DNA from: Methanosarcinales archaeon
Lineage (GTDB): Archaea > Halobacteriota > Syntropharchaeia > Alkanophagales > Methanospirareceae
NCBI GenBank assembly: GCA_003661125.1
Contig: QMVO01000048.1
Location: 1-9,322 of the forward strand
Direction: 5' to 3'
DNA length: 9,322 nucleotides
Part shown: positions 1 through 6,332 of the stretch, in pieces
How the letters are laid out: every line of letters begins with the position of its first letter
How positions within the stretch are numbered: position 1 is the stretch's first letter
The notes under the pieces: model-generated
Told to the model about the DNA's origin: nothing
The model's database searches: none
What the model saw: the letters and a program-made list of their open reading frames with translations, nothing else
Translations under genes and position numbers: made by a program

Positions 1-71
1 CATAAACGTTCTATTTCAATAACTTCTTCATATGTCAAATCCCTTACAAAGCGGGTGCAGTTTCCATGCAT
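1..71 (-). CDS. Partial overlapping reading frame at the left edge (new gene start or frameshifted tail of the zinc-ribbon gene)
   Basis: On the minus strand, in a different frame from the zinc-ribbon gene at 28-384, an ATG at 71-69 directly follows an in-frame TAA and stays open to the window edge. It gives 23 codons, starting MHGNCTRFVRDLTYEEVIEI. The acidic, helix-like composition reads like real protein. It overlaps the end of the zinc-ribbon gene by 44 bp, which is long for a normal archaeal gene overlap. The alternative is that the zinc-ribbon gene carries a frameshift near position 72 and this is its true continuation. No strong ribosome binding site is visible. I cannot assign a function. 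Confidence 0.3.
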   Translation of the reverse strand, partial: MHGNCTRFVRDLTYEEVIEIERL

Positions 72-384
72 TTATCCATCCCCACATGGAAAATGGATTT
101 TCTATTTTATAACTCTTTTGTTTTGGCACGATATACTTAACATCTTCATAATCCACAAAAGGAATCAAATCTTTGTCAAAAAGAATCTTTATATCATGGT
201 CAAAATCCCTGTCTCTTCTCAAAAGAGCTTCTTTTGTTTCCCACGATAAATTTCTATATTTAATAACTCTTTCTCTGCAATTCTCGCAAATTATCCATAC
301 TTCTCCTTCGAATATTTCAAAATCCTCTGGTTTAAATGACCTCCCACACTTTTTGCAAAATTGCCATTCTCTCTTAGCTTGCAT
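28..384 (-). CDS. Small zinc-ribbon protein of unknown function
   Basis: A protein of 118 residues. The N-terminal third has two CxxC knuckles (C10/C13 and C33/C36), the spacing of a treble-clef or zinc-ribbon fold that would bind one zinc ion. The rest is charged and then aromatic-rich, with no membrane segment or signal peptide, so it is probably cytoplasmic. I do not recognise a family. The ATG at 384-382 is the only plausible start because an in-frame TAA lies three codons upstream. An AT-rich TATA-like stretch (391-402) lies just in front, though only about 13 bp from the ATG, which is close for an archaeal TATA box. The last residues may be an artefact: a second frame opens at 71 and runs to the edge, so the gene may really be longer and frameshifted. 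Confidence 0.6.
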   Translation of the reverse strand: MQAKREWQFCKKCGRSFKPEDFEIFEGEVWIICENCRERVIKYRNLSWETKEALLRRDRDFDHDIKILFDKDLIPFVDYEDVKYIVPKQKSYKIENPFSMWGWINAWKLHPLCKGFDI

Positions 385-813
385 TTTTACTTATATTATA
401 TACCTCTTACTCTTAGCTACTTCCTCTCTAACCCTCCTCCCAGTCATATCTTTTCCTGCACCTCCGGCTAAGCTTTTTCCGTAATTGCTCAATATTAGGT
501 GGTGAAATAAAATACAAAATCGTGTATACCGCCTAACTTGTATATACTTCCCTCTCCGCGTTTTTCGATTTTTGGATTACCCCTTCTATTGAGCACATAC
601 CTTTTTCCAACACTCGATCAAGTAAATGTCTCTTTTTATTTTAAAGACTTGATGATTTTTGGTTTGAAAGTGGAAGGTGTTCCAAAATAGCAATGGATAC
701 TTCTTCTCCTTCTAATTCCTCAACTCAATCAATCACTTAAATTAACACAAAGGAGGAATTACAGAAGATTGCTGAATGGTAGTCGGTGGAGAGGCTAATA
801 GAAGTTTTAGAGT
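385..813. other. Gene-poor stretch with short coding-like scraps
   Basis: No convincing gene, tRNA or rRNA is visible in these roughly 430 bp. There are AT-rich and TATA-like runs, for example near 537-550. A good Shine-Dalgarno-like AAAGGAGG near 749-756 is followed only by very short frames. Two scraps look faintly coding. On the plus strand, about 743-780, one reads INTKEELQKIAEW then stop. On the minus strand, about 640-725, one reads VEELEGEEVSIAILEHLPL and a little more before a stop. They may be remains of a decayed gene or chance. Confidence 0.4.
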
Positions 814-1689
814 TTAACCTATTCTTCTTGCACCAGCATCCGATATTCTACTTTCTTTTACCTCGCCGAACTCCTTCAACGCTTCACTTTTACCAATAAC
901 AAAAACAGTATCCCCAATCATTGCCGCGCTGGCAACCTTCCCTTCGGAATCCACTGCCTCTATCGCATCCTTGCATTTATCACTTATTACTTCGCTGTGT
1001 AACGAGAATTTCCTTGAGACAAGCATGAAATTTTCCAAATTCGGCTTCCTGATCATCTCTTTCATTGCTTGCCTGCCAGCTTCGTTTATCACCCTTTTCA
1101 TAGAATCATCCAGTAGAACGGCTTTTGTGGATCTCTTTCTAAACACAACGTAGCTTATCCTCTCTCTCCTGTGCGGTACCGTATCAATTATGCCTATTCC
1201 TGGTGGACCAGGCTTCTTTCTTATTACTACACCGCCGTATGTCTCTGCAATTACATCGCCCAAGCCAGTATTGTTTTCTACTTCTGCGAGATGAGCGATT
1301 TGTGCCACCTCGTTCGTCGTCATACCGAGCGATAAAAGTTCGTTTATTGCGTGAGCAGTGCTGAGCGCGCCTGCACCACTTGCACCAAGTCCAGCACCTA
1401 CCGGCACATCAAAAACTGTTGATACCATAACTCCGACCTTGTACTTTCCTGTCAAACTCTCAACAACGTATTTAGAGGTACTTGCCTCCTCTTCCATGCC
1501 ATTTATTTCTATCTTTGTCCCCTTTTGAGAAATATTGAGAGAAACTTCAGTCACGCAACCCGCTTCTAATACGATGCCCGCACCTACCGAGCCCTTGTAC
1601 AGAGGATTTTTATTATCGCATATCTCAAAGAAGCCGGTAATATGTGATGGCGAATATGAAGATGTTTTTATATTCTTCGTATTTCGCAT
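814..1689 (-). CDS. pok: Pantoate kinase (GHMP kinase family, archaeal CoA biosynthesis)
   Basis: Predicted to phosphorylate pantoate with ATP to 4-phosphopantoate, the archaeal step that with phosphopantothenate synthetase replaces bacterial pantothenate synthetase and kinase; cytoplasmic. The 291 residues carry the family's N-terminal SPSHITGFFEI signature (about 13-23), the glycine-rich GHMP ATP loop PVGAGLGASGAG (96-107), and a conserved AEVENNTGLGDVIAETYGG segment (about 135-152). The C-terminus ends in the usual ISDAGARRIG. Length is normal for the family. The ATG at 1689 has AAGAGG at 1700-1695, five bases upstream, and a TATA-like TTTATAAATA about 26 bp upstream. It is transcribed away from the diadenylate cyclase. 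The partner synthetase gene is not in this window. A homoserine or mevalonate-type GHMP kinase is unlikely given the signature. Confidence 0.92.
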   Translation of the reverse strand: MRNTKNIKTSSYSPSHITGFFEICDNKNPLYKGSVGAGIVLEAGCVTEVSLNISQKGTKIEINGMEEEASTSKYVVESLTGKYKVGVMVSTVFDVPVGAGLGASGAGALSTAHAINELLSLGMTTNEVAQIAHLAEVENNTGLGDVIAETYGGVVIRKKPGPPGIGIIDTVPHRRERISYVVFRKRSTKAVLLDDSMKRVINEAGRQAMKEMIRKPNLENFMLVSRKFSLHSEVISDKCKDAIEAVDSEGKVASAAMIGDTVFVIGKSEALKEFGEVKESRISDAGARRIG

Positions 1690-1694
1690 TTTTT

Positions 1695-1720
1695 CCTCTT
1701 CTTTTATCTTATTTATAAAG
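1695..1720 (-). promoter_or_regulatory. Promoter and ribosome binding site of the pantoate kinase gene
   Basis: On the minus strand, CTTTATAAATAAGA (1720-1707) is a good archaeal TATA-box candidate centred about 26 bp before the ATG at 1689. Between box and start lies AAGAGG (1700-1695), a modest Shine-Dalgarno with a 5-base spacer. If the TATA box is used at normal distance, the 5' leader would be almost nil, so one of the two signals may be incidental. Confidence 0.45.
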
Positions 1721-1732
1721 TTAGAAACGGAA

Positions 1733-1750
1733 ATATTATAATATAATTAT
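1733..1750 (+). promoter_or_regulatory. TATA-like promoter of the diadenylate cyclase gene
   Basis: An AT-only run, ATATTATAATATAATTAT, is centred about 21 bp before the ATG at 1763. There is no clear Shine-Dalgarno between them, consistent with a short or leaderless archaeal transcript. It sits back to back with the pantoate kinase promoter in a 73-bp divergent gap, so the two promoters could share transcription-factor access. Confidence 0.4.
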
Positions 1751-1762
1751 CGTGGAATAGAA

Positions 1763-2347
1763 ATGGCGGAGATAATATGTAGTAGGGTAAAGAGAAAGTG
1801 TAATCCTGAGGTGTTGGAGACGGTGATAGAGATAGCAGTGGGGATAGCAAAGCAAAGCAGAAGCAAGGCGAAGAAAGGCACGTTGTTTGTGGTAGGAGAT
1901 GAAGAGAAAGTATTAGAGAAATCAAAACCTTTAATCTTAGATCCTCTTGCTCCTTACCCGAAGGAGATAAAGGACATAAGGGAGGCAGATATACAGGGGA
2001 CGATAAAGGAGCTTGCAAAGCTGGACGGCGCTTTTGTTGTTAGTGGTGATGGATATGTCCTTTCAGCAGCAAGGCATATTGAAGCAAGCTCTCGGAATAT
2101 AGACCTCCCCATGGGTTTTGGTAGCAGGCACATGGCTGCTGCTTCCATCTCTAAGGAAACAGACGCAGTGGCTGTGGTGGTATCAGACAATGACGAAGTG
2201 GTAAGAGTATTTGACGATGGCGAGTTGGTGGGGGAGATAATATCGGGCGTATGGAATTTAGAGAAAATCAAGCCGCATGTAAAAGACAAATATGAGAAGA
2301 TAGTAAAAAGAGATTTGAATTTGTCGATGATTGTAAAGAAAAATTAA
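1763..2347 (+). CDS. dacZ: Diadenylate cyclase (c-di-AMP synthase), small archaeal DisA_N/DacZ type
   Basis: Predicted to condense two ATP into cyclic di-AMP. The 194 residues are essentially one DAC domain: GTLFVVGD (39-46), the catalytic DGA motif (LDGAFVV, 88-90), then GFGSRHMAAASISKETDA (118-135) covering the RHR-type ATP-binding motif, and the AVVVSDND strand (137-144). The third position of the RHR motif is methionine (R122-H123-M124). There is no membrane helix, so it is soluble, and no C-terminal DNA-binding HhH domain as in bacterial DisA. The ATG at 1763 lies just after a TATA-like run. Hef begins 26 bp after the stop on the same strand, so the two may be co-transcribed and the enzyme may be tied to DNA repair or fork stress (inference). 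Assignment to the DAC family is firm; the enzyme being active is likely. Confidence 0.88.
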   Translation: MAEIICSRVKRKCNPEVLETVIEIAVGIAKQSRSKAKKGTLFVVGDEEKVLEKSKPLILDPLAPYPKEIKDIREADIQGTIKELAKLDGAFVVSGDGYVLSAARHIEASSRNIDLPMGFGSRHMAAASISKETDAVAVVVSDNDEVVRVFDDGELVGEIISGVWNLEKIKPHVKDKYEKIVKRDLNLSMIVKKN

Positions 2348-2373
2348 TTAACTTGCGTATAACTTGCATATAT

Positions 2374-4695
2374 ATGTCAGTTACCCATACGTCAAAATTT
2401 ATATCGCATCCACTCCTGAAGGAGGGATTGGTAGAGAACCGGAAATACCAAATATCCATAGCTGAGGAGGCGAAGCGAGAATCTTTGATGGTTGTTTTGC
2501 CTACTGGCTTAGGAAAGACGACCATAGCTCTTTTGGTTATAGTGGAGCGACTGGCGATGGGAAAGGTTCTTTTTTTGGCTCCTACCAGACCTTTGGTCGA
2601 GCAGCATTCGGCGTTTTTAAAAGAAGTGCTGACGCTTGACCCTTATCTTATACAAACTTTTACAGGTTCGGTATTAGCAGACAGGCGAGAAAAGTTATGG
2701 GATGCCGCAAAAATAGTCGTTTCTACGCCTCAAATAATCGAGAATGATTTGTTGAGTAACAAAATTGACCTCAGCAATGTTGCTCTGCTAATATTCGATG
2801 AATGCCACCGTGCAGTGGGTAACTACTCGTATGTTTACATTGCAGAGAAGTATGCGGAGCAGGCAAAAGAGCCACTCGTACTGGGTATAACCGCTTCTCC
2901 AGGCAGCGATAAGGAGAAGATAAAGGAAATATGTACTTCTTTGGGCGTAAAACGGGTGGAAAGCAGGACTGAATATGACCACGATGTAGCACCTTATGTA
3001 TTCAAAAAAGGCTTTGAATGGCGTGGTATAGACGTTCCAGAAGAGATAAAAAAACAGAAACGAGTATTAGACGAGGTATTAGAGGAAAGAATAAACGAAT
3101 TGCAAAGACTTGGCTTTATAAGAAAGAAAAGCGGCAGAGACATATCAAAAACAGACCTTTTGAAGTTAAGAATGCTAATAGAGGCGCAATTGGCGAAACA
3201 AAAGCATGCAGACTACTACAAGGCGCTATCCTTGCAAGCAGAAGTAATGAAGATAAAGCATGCGATTGAGTTGATAGAGACACAGGGCATTTTCGCATTG
3301 CGACGATATTTTGATCGACTGAGGACTGAAGCACTTTCAGAAGGAGGGAGCAAAGCGGCAAAAAGGCTGTTGAAGGATCATAAATTTGTGGACGCGATGT
3401 TCGCTGTCGCATCCTACGATGGAGAGCATCCAAAGCTGAACGTGCTGATAGAGCTACTGCGAGAAGAGATTCGAGTTAATCCGAGCACGAGAATAATTGT
3501 GTTCACCAACTATCGGGATACTGCGGAGATGATCATCTCTGCTTTGCATGATTTGAAATCAGAGAAGGAGGGGATAAGACCGGTCAAGTTTATCGGGCAA
3601 GCGTCAAAGGGAGAAGACAAGGGCTTGAAGCAAAAGGAGCAGGTAGAGATAATAAATAAGTTTAAAGAGGGTGTTTTCAACGTTTTAATTGCTACCTCGG
3701 TGGCTGAAGAAGGGCTTGATATTCCTGCGACAGACCTCGTACTGTTCTATGAACCCATTCCTTCGGCGATAAGAAGCATACAAAGGAAAGGAAGGACTGC
3801 GAGGAAAAAAGTAGGAAAAGTAATCGTGCTTATTGCAAAAGGAACGAGGGATGAAGCCTATTACTGGCTCAGCAGGAGCAAGGAGCGAGAGATGCGGAGA
3901 AGGATAAGCGAACTGCGGACAATGGGGATGAACGAAGAAGGAGGAGGAGATCCAAAGAAGATAAATAAGGCTGAGCTGGTGGCGGCTGCGGCGGAACGTG
4001 AGGAAAAAGAGAAGCAAAGGAGGATAACCGACTTTGATGAAGAAGCGGAATTGACCATCTTTGTGGATCCAAGAGAGACGAGGTCCGGAGTGGCGAGATT
4101 TCTGCAGAAAGCCGGTGTGAACCTGAAATTGCAGAATTTGGGGATTGGTGACTACATAGTCTCTGATAGGGTTTGTATAGAGCGGAAAAGTGCAGTAGAT
4201 TTCTCGGATTCGCTGGTAAATAAACGCAGGAATTTGCTCGAGCAGATTCATCGAATGAAGAACGAGTATGAGAAGCCTTTGCTCGTTATTGAAGGTGATT
4301 CGATTTATGGACAGAGGAACGTTCATCCCAACGTGGTAAGGGCTGTGATGGCGACCATAGCTGTTGATTTCTCTGTTCCCATCATACAAACGCGGGACGA
4401 AGCAGACACGGCATCGCTGATCTACGTGATTGCAAAGCGGGAGCAAATGCCGAACAAAACGGAGGTGAATCCTCATGGTAAGAAGCCTTCGGCTTCATTG
4501 AAGGAGCAGCAGGAATATTTCATTTCCGCATTGCCCAACATCGGAATCGTGACGGCAAGGAATCTGCTAAGAAGGTTTAAAACGATTGAACGTATTTTAA
4601 CAGCCTCAAAAGAGGAGTTGATGGAGGTTGAACATGTGGGTGAGAAAACAGCCGAGCATATAAAAGAGGTGTTGAGCAAGGAATATGAAGGGTGA
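2374..4695 (+). CDS. hef: Hef: SF2 helicase fused to XPF-type nuclease and HhH domain
   Basis: The archaeal FANCM/XPF-like protein that unwinds and cleaves forked DNA. Numbering is from the ATG at 2374 (773 residues). The helicase has Walker A LPTGLGKT (42-49), DECH (142-145), TASPG (173-177), a helical insert at about 225-340, TNYRDTA (378-384), GQASKGEDKGL (408-418), ATSVAEEGLD (440-449) and QRKGRTAR (470-477). A charged linker (about 500-555) leads to the XPF nuclease: VDPRETRSG (564-572), then GD (592-593), ERK (603-605) and D609, the GDx(n)ERKx3D signature. A tandem HhH domain ends the protein (about 720-768). All three parts are intact. A TTG at 2353 would add seven residues; I prefer the ATG because homologous sequence begins after it. 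No Shine-Dalgarno is visible; TTAATTAA (2344-2351) could be a TATA box, or the gene is read from the cyclase promoter. Position 4 of the GRTGR arginine-finger motif is Ala. Confidence 0.95.
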   Translation: MSVTHTSKFISHPLLKEGLVENRKYQISIAEEAKRESLMVVLPTGLGKTTIALLVIVERLAMGKVLFLAPTRPLVEQHSAFLKEVLTLDPYLIQTFTGSVLADRREKLWDAAKIVVSTPQIIENDLLSNKIDLSNVALLIFDECHRAVGNYSYVYIAEKYAEQAKEPLVLGITASPGSDKEKIKEICTSLGVKRVESRTEYDHDVAPYVFKKGFEWRGIDVPEEIKKQKRVLDEVLEERINELQRLGFIRKKSGRDISKTDLLKLRMLIEAQLAKQKHADYYKALSLQAEVMKIKHAIELIETQGIFALRRYFDRLRTEALSEGGSKAAKRLLKDHKFVDAMFAVASYDGEHPKLNVLIELLREEIRVNPSTRIIVFTNYRDTAEMIISALHDLKSEKEGIRPVKFIGQASKGEDKGLKQKEQVEIINKFKEGVFNVLIATSVAEEGLDIPATDLVLFYEPIPSAIRSIQRKGRTARKKVGKVIVLIAKGTRDEAYYWLSRSKEREMRRRISELRTMGMNEEGGGDPKKINKAELVAAAAEREEKEKQRRITDFDEEAELTIFVDPRETRSGVARFLQKAGVNLKLQNLGIGDYIVSDRVCIERKSAVDFSDSLVNKRRNLLEQIHRMKNEYEKPLLVIEGDSIYGQRNVHPNVVRAVMATIAVDFSVPIIQTRDEADTASLIYVIAKREQMPNKTEVNPHGKKPSASLKEQQEYFISALPNIGIVTARNLLRRFKTIERILTASKEELMEVEHVGEKTAEHIKEVLSKEYEG

Positions 4696-4711
4696 CAATC
4701 AAGATTGATTG
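4696..4711. terminator. Small hairpin between convergent hef and bax1
   Basis: CAATCA and TGATTG form a perfect 6-bp stem with the 4-base loop AGAT, beginning directly after the Hef stop codon (4693-4695) and ending five bases before the Bax1 stop codon (4717-4719). Its symmetry would suit a two-way terminator for the converging genes. It has no clear T tract on the plus strand, so the role is inferred from position. Confidence 0.35.
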
Positions 4712-4716
4712 AGCAA

Positions 4717-6252
4717 TTACTTTAATTCTATACTTGCAGCATCCATGTCCAGACCCTTCCACTTTACCCTGAACCCGAGTACTGCCAAAACTTCGTCGGG
4801 ATTTGGTAAGCCCATAGCCTCAATTATTTTTCGCGCTTCCACATACAACTTTATATTTTTAGTAGTGAGCTTCTTTTTCACCTCGTTCAACAACTCCTTT
4901 TTAACCACTATCTCTTTGAACACAATATACTCCGGGTTATTCAAACACGCTCTTACAGCTTCTTTACTCACATCATACCGCATAGCAATATCCTTAGTAG
5001 CCATTATATCACCTTCGAGTTCTATCCGAGTTCCTCTAACCTTCAAACTTTCTACCTGCTTCTCTATCTCCTCTCTCTCAATCTTCGCCAGATACCTGAG
5101 CACCTTGGCAACAGGCACTTTTCTGGTGTACAGTATCATAGGCTGACCTATGTCGAAATCGGCTAAATTAAAGCATGCAAGGTTCTTGTCAATCGCCACC
5201 AGAATATTAAACGTTAGAGCCCTGAGTTTTGCCAGCTTTCTTTTTAGGTATTCCTCTGTCCAGAAGCCCACGATTTCGAAATAGATTTCTATCCCCAGCT
5301 CTTTATGTTTGAACTTAAAATCCGGTATGAACACAGCCTTACCCGTGAAAATCGCCTCCGGCTCCCTTATCAATTCCCACTTTTGTGACGCCTTTGAGCC
5401 TAAAAACTCATTATAAAACCGTTCTTCAACCGCGCTATCAAACGTGGCTTCCTCTCTCTTTAATACACCACTCATCAACAAATCTCTATCACGGCTGTCC
5501 ATCAAAAAATGATAAATCCTGGGTGTATCCTGCCTGATAACAATTTCTGCATCTATTTCCCATTCATCACTGCTGACAATCGCGGGAAGCAATTTTGCCA
5601 TCGAGGTGCCATACCGGTCACTCAATTTCAGCAATGACGAAGCACCTTCAACCCTTACCTTATTCCCCTCCGGGCTGTACATCAATCCAAGATATTTAAT
5701 TGCACGGAAAATCTCTTTATAATTGCTTTTAAACGAAATGGACATACCCATGGCTTTAAACAAGAGGGTCTGGGCAAGTGACAGGTTATACAACTTTAAC
5801 AACTCTTCTGCAGTTAAAGCAGTAAAATCATCCAATACCACTTCCGATTCATGGTCTGCCCATAAAGACTGCTCTAACTCCGCCACCGAAATGTTCAGTT
5901 TCTTTGCAACCTTTTCAATAACCTCCGCTCTTTCTTTTCCATTCGTGACTTTTTTGCTGCTCGCCGTCTCGAAAACAGCTCTTCTCGCCAACATGGGTTC
6001 AATTGTAAACTTTGACTTGAAGACGCACCTTCGCTCCAGGAGCGTCCTTAACCCCCTTACAAGTTTGAAATTCAAGCCTTGTTCAAACTCCGTCACAATT
6101 TCATCTATTTCGTTCCTCTTTTTACCCCTGAAATTTCGGTAAACTTCTATAAGCGCATCAGCCAATTCCAGATGCTCTTCGCTTATCTCAGCGAAAACTG
6201 GGTATATCCTGCCCTTCTTTATCTTCGTGATGAGGAGTTCACTTGGTAACAT
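4717..6252 (-). CDS. bax1: Bax1, XPB-binding nuclease (DUF790 family)
   Basis: Structure-specific endonuclease that binds archaeal XPB; the pair unwinds and incises bubble or forked DNA, a proposed archaeal form of excision repair. The 511 residues start with the family hallmark MLPSELL then GRIYPVF (1-20). A helical N-terminal half is followed by a PD-(D/E)xK-like nuclease core: SAVEERF (273-279), IPDFKF (309-314) and EIVGFWTEEYLKRK (326-339). These supply Glu277, Asp311, Glu326 and Lys337/Lys339 as likely catalytic or core residues. The C-terminal part has charged helices. Length is normal and the protein is soluble. It lies 80 bp downstream of XPB on the same strand, the conserved order for this pair. 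A GGAG sits about ten bases before the ATG, and an 18-codon frame ends five bases before it. It converges with Hef. Confidence 0.93.
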   Translation of the reverse strand: MLPSELLITKIKKGRIYPVFAEISEEHLELADALIEVYRNFRGKKRNEIDEIVTEFEQGLNFKLVRGLRTLLERRCVFKSKFTIEPMLARRAVFETASSKKVTNGKERAEVIEKVAKKLNISVAELEQSLWADHESEVVLDDFTALTAEELLKLYNLSLAQTLLFKAMGMSISFKSNYKEIFRAIKYLGLMYSPEGNKVRVEGASSLLKLSDRYGTSMAKLLPAIVSSDEWEIDAEIVIRQDTPRIYHFLMDSRDRDLLMSGVLKREEATFDSAVEERFYNEFLGSKASQKWELIREPEAIFTGKAVFIPDFKFKHKELGIEIYFEIVGFWTEEYLKRKLAKLRALTFNILVAIDKNLACFNLADFDIGQPMILYTRKVPVAKVLRYLAKIEREEIEKQVESLKVRGTRIELEGDIMATKDIAMRYDVSKEAVRACLNNPEYIVFKEIVVKKELLNEVKKKLTTKNIKLYVEARKIIEAMGLPNPDEVLAVLGFRVKWKGLDMDAASIELK

Positions 6253-6257
6253 TCTTC

Positions 6258-6314
6258 TTATTCTCCACGCTGCTTGCGACCAATAGCTTCAATCCAAACT
6301 AATTTGTTCTCCAT
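6258..6314 (-). CDS. Possible 18-residue micro-ORF between XPB and Bax1
   Basis: An ATG at 6314 opens MENKLVWIEAIGRKQRGE followed by TAA at 6260-6258, five bases before the Bax1 ATG. It is in the same frame as XPB, and the frame is open from the XPB stop codon onward, so readthrough of that TAA would add 24 residues to XPB. The micro-ORF has no Shine-Dalgarno of its own, but its last codons contain the GGAG that could serve Bax1. It may be a translational-coupling leader, an XPB tail, or chance. Confidence 0.22.
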   Translation of the reverse strand: MENKLVWIEAIGRKQRGE

Positions 6315-6332
6315 TATTTTTCTTTGCACATC

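Noticed and set aside
1713..2018. A 101-codon minus-strand frame opposite the diadenylate cyclase
   Set aside because: Low-complexity Leu/Ser/Pro product, opposite a confident gene.
3685..4476. A 263-codon open frame on the minus strand inside hef
   Set aside because: It lies fully opposite the conserved nuclease and helicase parts of Hef, and its His/Arg/Leu-rich product resembles no family; a shadow frame.
4709..5146. A 145-codon plus-strand frame opposite the end of bax1
   Set aside because: Ser/Phe/Thr-rich shadow of a confident DUF790 gene.
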